Source: Symbiodinium kawagutii (Eukaryota; Sar; Dinophyceae; Suessiales; Symbiodiniaceae). From it: a stretch of DNA of 64,000 nt. Both the position numbers and the translations under genes were made by a program. Numbering within the stretch: the first letter of the stretch is position 1; every line of letters starts with the position of its first letter. The notes below the pieces were generated by a model. It made no database searches and was not told where the DNA came from. It saw only the letters and a list, made by a program, of their open reading frames with translations. Below, one piece after another: positions 10,901 to 22,868 of the stretch. Location: the NCBI GenBank assembly GCA_009767595.1, contig VSDK01028007.1, forward strand, positions 44,894 through 108,893, in the 5' to 3' direction.

Positions 10901-13900
10901 TTGGCGCCACAGGTTTGGCAACTGGGTCTGCAGCAGGTAGTTGATCTCGTTGCGCAGCTAGAGCAGCCTCATCAACTGCAGTGCGCTGAGTTTGATCTCC
11001 CACAGGTTCAGGCTGTCCCTGAGCATCTTGACTTGATATAGGTGAAGCAGCAGCTTCCACATCTCCACGTTGAGCTTGTTCAGCTTGAAGTGGGACTTCA
11101 CGAACAGGGACACCAATCGAAGAACCTTCAGGTTGAGCCTTGTGTTGAGCATCCTGACCTGGCACAGGTTGAGCAGCCACAGCAACTGGAGCATCTTCAC
11201 TTGGTACAGCAGGTGGTTGGGCAACTTTCTCTGCAGGTGCCAAAGTAGCTTGGGGAGGCTGAGGTTGCGCAAGTTGCGCAGGTTGCGCAGGTTGATGCTG
11301 TTGAGGTGGGTGTGGCTGGGCCTCATAAAAGACCTGCACCTTCCCGGTGCCAGGAATCTTCAATTGACTCGCAACAGGCTTCAGAGCTTCAGGGCTCTGG
11401 TTCTGGGATTCCGCAGGTGTGGAAGGATCAGCTCCTTGGGCTTTGTCTCCAGCATCAGTGTTGGGAGACTCGCTCACAGTCGCACTGGCGTTGTCAACCA
11501 AAGTGTCAGCGAAGGGAGTGTTCACCTCTTGCGTCTGACCCGAATCAGCCGCATGGGCCTGCGCATTCTCAGTGTTGGGAGCCTGAGAAGCTTCTTTCAC
11601 TGCGGCCTTGTCCTTGGCATCCTCAGCCAATCGCCTCTGCGAAGATGTCGGGGTAGCGCCCTGAGGGCATCTTTCGGCAAAATCGAATCGAGAAACCATC
11701 CATATACTGATTGTCAAGCTTTTGGGGGTTTACTCTTAAGGAAGCTAAAGAAAATTTAACCATTAGATAATCCAAATGGAGCCACTATCAAACAGTAGTC
11801 GGTTCTAGTGTTAAACAATTCACTTAAGAGCCTCCAAGATCGGTTGATCCCAAAGCTCTGCTGGCATACGCCGATAGATCAACGATCTACCATCATCTCC
11901 CGAGGCCTCCGAAGCTGCCAGCTTCATAGCATCGAGTTGAGCACGGACCTCTGCAAGCTGGGCCCTCAGTTCCATCTCGGTCGCTGGTACAGTCGTGCCC
12001 GTTCCGATGGTGCTCACACTTGCACCAAGCCTGAGTCAATGTACATGTGCCAACATTGGATGGCCATAGGTTCAAATGGGACAGCAAGACCAATTAAGAA
12101 TCCAGAGAGTATAACACAACATACAAGATCCATGGTTGTGATTACAACGAATTCAACACAAATAAATCTATGTACACTTTATTTGTCTTTATGTGTCAAA
12201 TATGTGTACATGTAAATATTGTTGACCTGGTATTTTACAAGCTACGGAATCAGGTTCCAGTTTAGCACGCACAACCTTAAACAACACACATATACACATA
12301 TACATAGATATGTTGAAACAAATGATACCTTGACTATATAGAAAAGAAGAGAAATAAATAAATAGATATATATAGAGATATATTTGTAATTATATCCATT
12401 TAGATATTTACATGTTAAACACCTAGCTTTTTCTTTACATCAGTCTAGGTACGGCAGAGTGGTGGCTTGTGAAGCATCATCACCAAGATCGCACTCTTGC
12501 GTGCCAGTCGGTTGGGAATCCATGGGGGGAAAAGCACCAGCCCGTTGTTCCTCGAGATGCTTAAGTCCTGACTGAAGAGTAGCGCATGACCTCAGAGCTA
12601 CAAACTAAATCTAATGACCGTCAGGATTCCACTCTTCAAAACAGCATCAGGGGTGTGATCTATATAGCACATCGGTTTAAAACTATATCAGTTATCAACC
12701 TATGTTTTGTCACAAAGAATTTCTAGACCACTCATTACATTCAGGACTGTCATAGCCCTATATATAACCCAAGCGGTTTGTGGTAGCAAAACTTGTTAAG
12801 CATCAGATCATGGTACCATTGCGTTTCCCCACCCTCAGTGCGAAGACGTTTCAGCGAAGGTGCAGTTGAATCGCCCACGGAGCTAGCAGCATCCCCACCC
12901 CCCACACTCAAAGATGGGGCGGCCTCCGATGGTGCTGTTGAACTTGGCACGGACTCAACTGTTGCTGGCGCTGCTGGTGTCTCCATTGCTTGTGGTTTTT
13001 CTGAGGGTCCATCGCAAGGCACTGGGTGTTCAATCGGTGGCCGTTTCTGTCTAGGCTGTTCTGCTTCGGTTGGCGTGCTGCTTGTTGCAGGAACGGCTGC
13101 AGGTTTCTTTGATGCATCTTTGTCAGCTACTGCCTTGGGCTTGGGTTTGGCCTTGGGCTTGGCCTCAGGAGAGGCCTTGGGAGAGGCCTTCGGAGAGGCC
13201 TTGGGCGAGGCCTTGGGAGAGGCCTTGGGCGAGGCCTTGGGAGCGGGCTTTGGCTTTGCAGTGGCCTTTGGCTGTTGTTCTTTGGCCGCAGGGCGTTTCA
13301 TGGGGACAACTTCAACTTCCTCATCTACTTCCATCTCCTCCTCCTCTCCATTTTCCTCCTCTTCGTGGTCATCCTCTTCCTCTTCTGGCGGCGGCGGAGG
13401 AGCCTTCTGTGCAATGGCTTTGGCTTTAGCTTTAGCTTTTCCCTTGGCTTTAGGTTTTGCTGAAGCTTTTGCACCTGCCTGCTTGGTCGTGGTCTTTGTA
13501 ACCTTGGCACCTTTCTTTGGAGATGCTTTTGCTTTGGCTGTCTTTATTGCCTTGGATTTTGCTGCGGTTGCTTTCGGTTTAGCTGCTGCTGCTTTGGATC
13601 TGGGTTTTTTCTTGGTACCCCCTGCGTTCGAAGCACCGTCACCATCGCCCAGGTCCTCAGATGTCCGAATCGTGGGAGCCCAAGGCCATCAGCCCTGGAG
13701 GATCGATCAACCCCACTCCGAAAATAAAATGCCAAGTAATAATGGATGCCATGATGAAACTGTGATCGAACAGTTTGGTGTACGATTACCAAACCCTCCA
13801 ACCAACCCTCCAACCGACCAGTATACCAGGATAGGAATCTAAGAAACTGACATTCCGAACAATTACACAAAAAGGAGCCATAAGACCATAAGAGACCAAC

Positions 13901-14112
13901 CATATGACTATACACGACACCAAACGAAAAAATACACCAGGGTCGAATTAAATATATCAAGTATCCATACCAGGAGGTGGCTCGCCACATACCATGGTCA
14001 TCAAGGCAACTGTTTGGCTCTGATCGAGATCCAAGACTTTCTTGACATCATCGAACTTGTCCCATCCCAGCTCACCCACCGGGAAAGGAAGCCGTTTCAA
14101 AATATTGTCCAT
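4999..14112 (-). CDS. Gene 1: 21-exon protein with tnp2-like transposase region
   Basis: Predicted protein of about 1,800 aa. The ATG at 14112 lies in CCACCATGG. Exons (minus strand): 14112-13993, 13655-12817, 12590-12453, 12030-11824, 11706-10530, 10437-9993, 9677-9498, 9378-9253, 9168-9155, 9008-8922, 8842-8695, 8204-8128 (or 8127-8078), 7868-7672, 7583-7403, 7308-7161, 6977-6842, 6738-6618, 6473-6372, 6085-5582, 5530-5481, 5410-4999. All phases agree and no internal stop remains. N-terminus: acidic and Lys/Ala/Pro-rich with KASP repeats; then Gln/Pro/Ala-rich to about residue 770; then helical segments. The C-terminal third has LYGDEGNAF (about 1360), FKGDWKYM (about 1460), a CFRCC knuckle (about 1483), SVDLLHVFHLGFGRD (about 1540), an EEE (about 1695) and RPKFHLLHHC. 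The order D, D, C-x2-C, D-x2-H recalls tnp2/CACTA transposases; this assignment is inference. I recall close relatives as an abundant unnamed dinoflagellate family. Confidence 0.8.
9155..9168 (-). other. 14-nt microexon of gene 1
   Basis: CTACTGTTACGATG lies between a TTTCCAG acceptor and a GTATGT donor. Without it, the exon at 9378-9253 (ending in phase 1) would force 9008-8922 into a frame that soon stops. With it, phase becomes 0 and 9008-8922 reads a helical KSMQSMENLESLKDELGEA. It is kept because it fixes the frame on both sides; transcript data would decide. Confidence 0.6.
13150..13255 (-). repeat. In-frame 12-bp repeat coding KASP units
   Basis: In gene 1 exon 2, about nine copies of a GGCCTTGGGAGA-type unit (plus-strand sense) encode successive Lys-Ala-Ser-Pro tetrapeptides on the minus strand. 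The surrounding exon is also Lys/Ala/Pro-rich. Such tracts resemble histone H1-like or nucleic-acid-binding linkers. Confidence 0.85.
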
Positions 14113-14218
14113 GGTGGACGGTGAAAGCTCTTAAGCCACAATGAGCTATGACGCGAACATGGATGGTTTTCACACATATGACTCCCCCAGCAGAAAGTCC
14201 GTGTTCATTGATTTTCTG

Positions 14219-14288
14219 TTTTCACGCGTTTTCACGGGTTTTCACGTCTAAATGGGAGGTTTTCACGTCTATTTCACGCGTTTTCACG
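14219..14288. promoter_or_regulatory. TTTTCACG cluster upstream of gene 1
   Basis: Five perfect TTTTCACG copies (14219, 14229, 14239, 14260, 14281) and one ATTTCACG (14273) lie 107-176 bp upstream of the gene 1 start. The string TTTTCACGNCTAAATGG here also occurs at the right subterminal region (24268 area). It may be a promoter or transposase-binding array. An acceptor-like AG just before the start codon would suit spliced-leader addition. Confidence 0.5.
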
Positions 14289-14329
14289 CGAGCATTTTTT
14301 CAAGGATCACAGGTTGAAATGCTCTGTCT

Positions 14330-15879
14330 ATACCAGCGCGTTGTTGTTAACGGCTGGTGAACTGATCCATCCGATCACTTCTGAATTGTTGCCAACAGCA
14401 GGGTGAGTAGGCAAGTATCTAGGGCTGGCCCAACATGAACAAACCCAGAAAAAGTAAGTAGATGGCATAATGACATTGTGATACTCTAATGGCTTTCCAT
14501 TTCGCACCACAGGTGCCCCCCAATTGTTTTGGAATTGGATTTTCTACCAACCCCATTGTTGGAAAACATGTTGCACAGCGCCCCCTACCCAGGTCACGGT
14601 CGATCAGCTCCATCTTGTACATGGAAGGTGGAAAGATTTGATGGCAGCATCCTCAGATATATCGCGGTGGCATATGGCAAATTTGGCTTTAGATATAAGT
14701 GGCTGATAGAATGCTCATCAACAGGACAGTCGATGCTAGTACGTGGGCTTGGGCAAGAGGGCCAGGAAGGAACGGTAATTGGGAAACATCTGATAACTAC
14801 CACCGTTTCACATATGTTCCACCCGTTTCTCCCTCAGCTGGGTAAAGGTTTCAGGGGCCATGAACTGGTACAATTATAATGATCTTCTAAATTGATGGGC
14901 GTTAATCTCAACACCTTGTGAGCATCAGAAACCGGTTCCTAGCCGCAACTGCACACCTAAACCCGACACATGGGCTCGTTCCCCAAATAGAACAAAGCTT
15001 TGAAGGTCGCGATAAGATATCCTTAGGTGACGTTTAAACAGATTCATTATTTGCATCATCTTTACAGTTGTTGGCCTCGAAAATCACATCATAGCCCAAC
15101 AACACAGGGCAAATTAAGATCAAAGAGCGTGTTTATTTTCAAGCCAGGGGAAGTTTTGATGGTCACGAAATGAATGCGTTGAAATCACATATCTCACAAA
15201 GGTTGCAAAGATGCAACATATTGTGTATACGAATTAATGTGCGCACCCCAATAACACCTATATTGTATATTAAGACATGAACCAATTCACCTTCCCAACG
15301 AAGCCCACACCGCCCCTTGGCCATCGTCAAGCGTCCCATCGTCCAGGTGGGTCGAGATACTTGCAGCCTCCGAGATAGTCAAGGAGTTCTGGAACTTTAG
15401 CCTGGGTGGAAGAGGGCATGATATCGTTTTCAATGGCTGATATATGTGCCAGGTTGGGGGACAAATCGAATCCACGAAATTTACCAGTCTAGATTCTAGA
15501 TTGATCATTCTTGATGTCCACCTCATTGCAAATATCTAAACATTCTAGTCAACAACAGGCTTGGACACGGACACATGTTCTTTACAATGCACCCAACATA
15601 TATAAAAGGTTATCGCCAAACACAAAATGATGGCGAAAACATAATTTTTGAGATTTTGCCCAAAGTGAACGTTTTTGAGGGCACATCGGAAAACACAGAT
15701 TGTTATTCCTGTATACCCATTGCCAAGAAACATCAGCCCACAAGTCTCCCAACGCACACAAGCCACCCCGTGGCAGCACATATTTCTGGAACATCTCGAA
15801 GTCCCCCTTTCCCATGTCCAGAGCACGGTCAATTTTCGGAGGTGGTAGAGGCTCCTGATCATGCTGCCCCACCGCATAT

Positions 15880-15880
<1 letters not shown>
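14330..15880 (-). CDS. Gene 4: partial multi-exon gene, unknown function
   Basis: At least two good exons on the minus strand. About 15872-15703 reads VGQHDQEPLPPPKIDRALD, later LPRGGLCALGDLWADVS, before a GTATAC donor. About 15485-15382 reads KFRGFDLSPNLAHIS, later PELLDYLGGC, with a GTATCTC donor. Possible further exons lie near 14622-14510 (MELIDRDLGRG or GAPVVRNGKPLEYHN) and 14420-14330 (VGNNSEVIGWISSPAVN, then a stop). The start codon is not identified; the (TTG)n tract just upstream might even be translated as poly-Asn. It could be a separate gene or the 3' exons of the gene 3 transcript. I do not recognise the family. Confidence 0.45.
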
Positions 15881-16043
<163 letters not shown>

Positions 16044-16145
16044 TCATTGTTACATATTGCTAGCGGGAATGATTGTTGAACATAATCAGGTTTTGGTTTG
16101 ATCTAGCATTGCTGCAATGCCTTGCAAACTCCATTGCTGCCCCGA

Positions 16146-18265
16146 CTATGTCCTATAAGCAGTAATAGCTGGGATTGGCATTTCCGATGGCGTGTTGCAA
16201 TATATTTTTGTAGTATATAATATATGTGGGCCCTTGCTATCACCACAGTCCTTGCGAAGTTCCATAGCCAGCTGTGCGATTTTACGGCCAAAGGCAGGTG
16301 TGTAAGTCCTAAGTGCTGCTGCGATCACAATGACCAGCAGAAAAAACAATTTCAATTGGGTACCAACTTAAGCAATTGATGAAAGCAGACCCCCAAATAT
16401 TGATTATCTTGTTTGTAGCTTCGAAATAGGGCGCTTGTTGAAAAACTGAAAGAGGGAAACATAAGGATAAAACGCTTTATTTGTTGACAAACACTCCAAA
16501 TATAAAGATTAAAAACATACAATTAAAAACAAATTGTTCTAAGTCTGCTACAAGTATCTGAGATGCCTTTAATGCATCTTTCAAGCCAGTGCACCTTTTG
16601 ACTCCGTTGGCATCTTCATACTTCTTTACCAAGGGTCCGCCCGGAAGGGCTCGCATGGCATCCCGAGTCATCGTTCCAGCAGCGTCCCATACAGATTGCA
16701 AAAGGTTGAAGCTGTTGGACCACAACCTATGCCTTTTCGGAGTAGGGCCATTGAAATTGCCCATCCAGAAAGCCGTTGAGAATGCCTACAAGGGATCGAT
16801 GGGTTTTTTGTCAGAACCAAACCACACATGTCTATAATGATGGCTGCCATGCTTTGATAAGCTATGGAACAGAAGCTATTAAGTAGATGCCCCGTACAGC
16901 CATGCAACATCAAAACAACAAACCTAAAAGCGATAACTTTGTTGCATTTAAGCAAAGCTGCAGGGGAGTGGGTTAGGAACTCCTGCCACCGTGGATGCAA
17001 AGGGAACACACTCCCTTCAGGCTGTTCCACCAGCCATAACAAGCCACGCGAAGCGCATACCCACAAAAGCAACACGAGGCGAGAAGCAAGCAAATTCCCC
17101 TGCTCCACAAACTTGTGGTCTGTGTTCCCTAGTGGGAACAACACCGAGCGGCCCGAAGTTGCACGGCTCCTTGGAAGCCACGCTTCACCCAGTGCTGATG
17201 TTCTGCGCTCGTTTTTTCAACGCTAATGTTAAGTTTAACATTACATATCACATGTAACGAATCCATACGCGTGCGCGCACATGCTTGAGCGCAACCTAAT
17301 AATTGCAATAATTTTTTGGGCCCCCCACAAATCATTAATCAATAATTTTGGTTGTACCCTTCCACTTCTGGACTGATTATATTTTGGGGGTTGGTCGATC
17401 ATGGCGTCACACAGGCCCGTGATGCAGACTAGGCACATCCTGCAATAGGAATTGCAGCACAAAGCGAACACACACAAGGCACCAGGTTTTGCGCGAAGGA
17501 GTTCGTTCAAGGCCATCCTCAAGCGAGCGCGCAACTATATTTATAGCAACAAGATAACTGTCGCAGAGTATCATTTGTTTGTCTTTACTTTTCCGATCCA
17601 TTTGTTTTCATGGTTCAACTAATTCTATTTTTATGTCTCATATATGCCCCCTTTCATTTTTGTTGACCAAATTAAAAGCGCACGCTGGCTAGCTATCTAT
17701 TATTTGTCCATCGGTCAAGCTATCTACCTATATCTAAAATCTATATCTATGATCCATTGATATCAATCTATCAATCGATCTATCCATCTATCTATCTATC
17801 TTTCATTGCCTAGCGATTATATCCATAGGATGCCTACATCGGTATATCTATCCATCCAGTAGACCTATCCGTCTTAGCCCAAGCCACCATCTACTAATTT
17901 TCACATCTATTTTCTCTTAGCCCCCGCACCCCTCATCAACATCTGGAATCCCAAATAAGCTGGTTGGAACCGACACAACTGCGCAACAGTACTAAGCCGA
18001 AGCCGGGGCACAAGAAGCCGGTACGACCGCAGAGGTCAAAGTGAGGACCGTAGGAAATGTCATGGGATGATCCTACCATGCCATTTGAATGGCATGCTTT
18101 GCTAATCTCCGCAGCTCCAGCGAACACTTCCACATATTCGATGTTGCATCCGCGGTCCACCCTCGTATTAAACAAAAGGAGAAGGACCAACAACATCAAC
18201 ACCGGCGGTGCTGACCATCGCTCCAGCCCGAGAATCATGTGCTCCACAAAAAGCACCGCAAGCAA
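16146..18265 (-). CDS. Gene 3: FAGAAEIS-family protein, possible methyltransferase-like fold
   Basis: Five exons, 18265-18012, 17517-17444, 17182-16938, 16785-16559 and 16308-16146, give one frame of about 320 aa. Donors are GT, GC, GT and GA, all with AG acceptors. Residues 20-33 are a hydrophobic run (VLMLLVLLLLF) like a signal peptide or anchor. Next come EYVEVFAGAAEISKA (44-57), NGMVGSSHDISYG, GRTGFL, PGALCVFALCCNSY, RATSGRSVLFPLGNT and LLWLVEQPEGS (158-168), then WMGNFNGPTPKRHRLWSN. The FAG-x-A strand-turn, the Cys-containing loop and VEQP echo motifs I, IV and VI of C5-DNA methyltransferases, but the catalytic PCQ is absent, so activity is doubtful. I recall this as a very abundant unnamed dinoflagellate family. 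The fold call is inference. Confidence 0.75.
17750..17815. repeat. (ATCT)n-rich tract
   Basis: Degenerate ATCT/ATCA tetranucleotide run inside a gene 3 intron region. No coding content. Confidence 0.8.
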
Positions 18266-18618
18266 GCACTTGAGTGAGCTTATGGCGGCTGATCAACCCC
18301 AATCACTAAAGCCCCATCCTCTATGCATATTTGCCTTTAAGACAATTGCACTGTTAATGAGTGACATCCCAAACTGCAAACTCACAGCCATAAAAGCTTA
18401 TATTCCCAAGAGCTATATTAGTTGTTGATTCAAAACTTTTGTGCAATTTCAGCAGCAATTGACAGGAAAATGATCACTGCACACCGCAAGGAACTTATTT
18501 TGCCCGGACATCAACAGCTGCATCCGAAACGTGTTGAAACAGTCCTTCGCACTAGGATAAATTTGTGTGGGATGTTAAAACGTGTCTAGCTAAATGTGAA
18601 CACGACACATCCCACCAA

Positions 18619-21600
18619 TTAAGAGGCCCAAGGGTTGACTGTTGACCCCTTAGGCAGAAATCTTCTGCGAATGCATTCGCCAACTGTTAATGGTGCAAGA
18701 AGCCCCTTCTTCAAGGAGCTTTTGTCCCAACTATCCTTAGCTTCTTTAAAGCTCATGCCATCTGTTCTTGCATTGTTGATAAATTCAGTGCGCTTTGCCG
18801 AGTAATCATGTGGGGTGTACGCGCAGGATCCTAACTTCGAAGTGGACTTTCGGGCTTTCTTGGCTGGAGGCTCAGCAACCTGCTCCTGGGCCTCACCAGC
18901 CTCATCACACTCGTCCCCCTTGTTCATCATGTTGGTCTTGTATTGCTGGTTGATGGCAAAGGGCTGGGGTGATGATACCGTGCCCAGCGACTTCAAAACC
19001 TGGGCCATCTCAAGAACAACTAATCATTATCAAAGATCAATTGTTGGGCTGGGAAACCCCATCATATCATACCCAAATGGTTGCCCAAACGAAATACATT
19101 TGATTTAAGAACATGAGGGGGAAACATGAAATTTGGCCAGCCTACATCAAAGGTTGGCAGGGTTCGCATCAGCCATATAGACAATCTGTGGCCATGCATG
19201 TGCATATATTGTTGGATTGATTTCCTAATATTTAATATAAATATATATTTGCATGATATACTTGTTTACCTATAGATTTTTTTTCTCTTAGATACATACG
19301 TTGTTTCATGTATTTATCGATGAGACAACTAGCACTATTGTCCATTCGAGCAGAGAAACAAAGGAAGGCAGCACGTGGGATTGCTTCTCTTTCCCGTTCA
19401 TAGCAGCTTTGAGGCCAGCAGCAATGGCAGCCAGGTCCAAGGGCTCAGCACCCTCCGTGGCCTGGCAGGGGGTTCACCAATCCCAAAGGCATCACAAGTG
19501 CGACCAACCAGAACCAACATTGACCAGGGATCGAATTGAACTTCCATAAATCCATTCGTACGTATCACCTACACTTTTTCGATTCCACAAGAATATGCCA
19601 TTTATTGGTGGCTAGAATTTGTCAGGTCAAAGGAGTCATTTGAAACATGCTTTCAAGAGCATTAGTTTCAACACCCAATCCTTCTCAGCAACATGAGCCG
19701 CATGCTGTTTCGCACAGGACAGCTGTTTAGCCAAAGCCACCAGTTTCGCATCCTGCTTAGTGCACTTGCTCAAGTCCAGCGCCACATCGGTGTTCGACTG
19801 CAGGGGTGCACATTAACATAAACACAGGAGAACCCTTTTCAGCAGCTTGGGGGACATGACCCCAAAGAGCCCCAAGATATATTGCAGGCAAAGGGAAGGA
19901 AAAGGGAAAGAAAATCTTGAAATAACATGGACACCAAGTTGCGGGTTCAGAAATTTCCGACAAAGTGTCCACTGCTGCATCATCATCATCATCGCCCAGG
20001 TCATCATCAGGATGAGGATCATTGGGATGAAAATCCTTGGTATGCTAGGACTTGGTTCCCAGACCCCAAGGGAGCCTGGGTATGAACATGTGCTGTAAGG
20101 CCGTGAAGGGTTCACATTTTGCGCGTGTCTCGCACGCACTTGCACACTGACCCAACTTATCCTAGCATATGGTGTAGCATATCTGAATAAAATCTAAATT
20201 GATGCATGGCTGTACTTTCACCAAAACACATAGAATGCAATCATGTATGCCCACCCTCGTTTGGCAAATGGATGTTCGCATCCATGCGGCATGCTTCACA
20301 ACTGAAGATACCAAACCAAAACAAACTAAGTCGTTTGTACACACATTCTTAAACCCCTGCATCCCCTGTACACGGTGCTGAACACAATGTTTGTTTTCCA
20401 CCTAAATATTCATTAATGTTGCATTCTATTGTACATGATGCTAGATGTTCTTTTCGATACTTGTTAATGTGTAGCCAAAATTGAAAGTCCTACCTCGGCA
20501 GGTAACCCACCCATGTAGAGTTGAGTGTCCACCAAGCCCACCAAGCGCTGTTTGAGGTCATTGATCTTCTGGCGCTTCGAGCTCCCTGCCAGGCGATACA
20601 GCCGGCGAAAGCGGCTTACCTGGGCACAGGGACACGGTGCGCGCAATAATTAAATATTACAAGATGTTCTTCTTGCAAAGGGATGTACGATACTTGAAAA
20701 GCATCTCTTATATTGGAAAAATAAAGAGGTATGTGTTTTTCATTAATATATGAAGGGCAGGCAGGGCAGAGGCTACATAGGTTGTCAAAACCATTACTCA
20801 CTGAGGATATGTTTCCAATTGGTTGGCCACGTCACCAAGCGTTGAAGTGCCAAAGCTTGCTTAAGAGCCCACTTGTCGCAGATGGCTAAATCACGAGTAA
20901 TCCCAGTAGGAAACAATTTGCATCGCTCATAGAAGCCCAACAGCGCTTGCGCCAAAATGTGTGACGAGAACCGTCCCTTCCCCTTGGACACTTTCATCAC
21001 TGCAAAAATAGAATCCGTGTTGCCTTCGACATCCTTCAGGCTCGGGCGAGAAGTCTTGAAGACTTTTCCCGTGCAATCCAAAATGAACGAGAATCCCACC
21101 TCATCCAAGGAAGGAAGTTCATGAATGAGGGAACAAACATAACTACATGAACAGACATTTTTACATTTTTGATTAATGTGTATATTGAAAAACCATATTT
21201 GTGTGAAATTTAAGATATAAATGACTAAGTAGATATGGTTGTGTTAATATACATGTTTTTAACCTATCGCGACAAGGCTGCCTCCACCCACATTGGATCA
21301 ATGAAAATTTAGTCATGATACGAGCACTTGTGTACATGCGCATGCCAGTAGACACCCAAGTTAAACATGTTTGGAATTGAAGTGAATTCTACAGAACACC
21401 CAATCATACCTTTTAACTTTACATTCCTTTGCTGAATTCTAGGTATCTAGGAACATGACGAACCGTAATCACTTTCAAGCTCGAATTTCCAAGCCTCTTT
21501 CAACCGGGGCTGTTCCGCGAAGGCAGCAGCGTAGCTCTCAATTAGCTTCGGGTCAGGCTTCTTGTTGACCATGATCACCAGCAACGCGCAGGCCACCACC

Positions 21601-22833
21601 CAACAAGGAGATTCGAACAATTAGGCTTTACTGCCGACACTGACGGATTGTTTGTAAAAATCGAAGAGTGCACACACCAAAGAACGATTTCTAAAGCAAA
21701 GCCAACCAGTAATCACCATAATGTATTCAATATATGTTTTTTACATACATGGCGCACCAATATGCTGCCAAAAGAAAATGCTTCACATGTGATCCAACCA
21801 AAGCAAGGATGTCGCGTGGCCTTCGGACCAGAAACAGCGGGATTTAGCAGTGGCCGGTGGCGGATTCAACCCTGCCCCCAAATTGAAGTTAGGTGTCATT
21901 GCGAGTATACTTGAGTATCTTGTATTATTGTTTTTGACTTTGAGTTCAATATGATTTGACGCCGAACCATTCTCTATCTTTCAGCGTTTTGGCATCACGA
22001 AATCACCCCCTCGATCCATGGGTTAATTATTTCCTTGAATTATCAAAGAGCTTTTGGTAATATTTTTATAGCTAGTTAGCTAGTGACTTGTTCAGCTGTT
22101 TGCCAAGAAGTTCTTCCGCAATGAAAAATCTTTGTTTGTCCTATCACTGTGAAAGGATTGTTTGGCAACCTAGCTGCTAGCAAAAGGCGTGACACCCTGT
22201 AACCAACAAACCAAATGGATTGGGAGGGATTACATCACCATTCTTGGGGTGTGTGCGCACACATGTACGCACATAGACACACACACACACATTCTTGCGG
22301 CTATCTCACTGAGCTACTGTAGACATGTACCCCTTTTGTGTTGCATAGATCTATGGAAGAAGTAGCAGGTCTGGTGCCTTCTATGTGTTTGTCACCATCT
22401 ACACATTTACAACCCCATCATCCCCAGATACAGGTGTTTCCATGGGGTATGCGCGTGTATGTTTGGGGTTGTCTTTTGATTAGCCCAGTTCCCATATTTT
22501 TTGGGGGATCAGATTGGCAAGGGACAACCTAGGGCAGAAACGTACCTGGTCGCAACCAGCAGGGGCCAACAGCACCACCGCACCACAGCCCATGGCGGGG
22601 CAAGGCGGAAATGCACCTTGCTTCACTTGCCACAGTTTGGCCTGAGGCGCGGCAGCGCAGGGATGGTCACGAACAGACCCAGAAATCACAGTGTAAATTG
22701 AGAGCAAACAAACTTTTTAAATTTCCTCATGTAATAGAACTCTGGTCAGCCTTGTAAGCGATCATCCTTCCTGATTAAATGTTCCAACATGAACCCGTGG
22801 GCTTTCTGATGTCAGAAATTCGAAAGAGCGAGA

Positions 22834-22868
<35 letters not shown>

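Noticed and set aside
12793-13842. 349-codon plus-strand frame, Ser/Ala/Leu/Gly-rich
   Set aside because: It is the antisense of the Lys/Ala/Pro-rich exon 2 of gene 1; the minus frame has matching splice phases and conserved-looking context.
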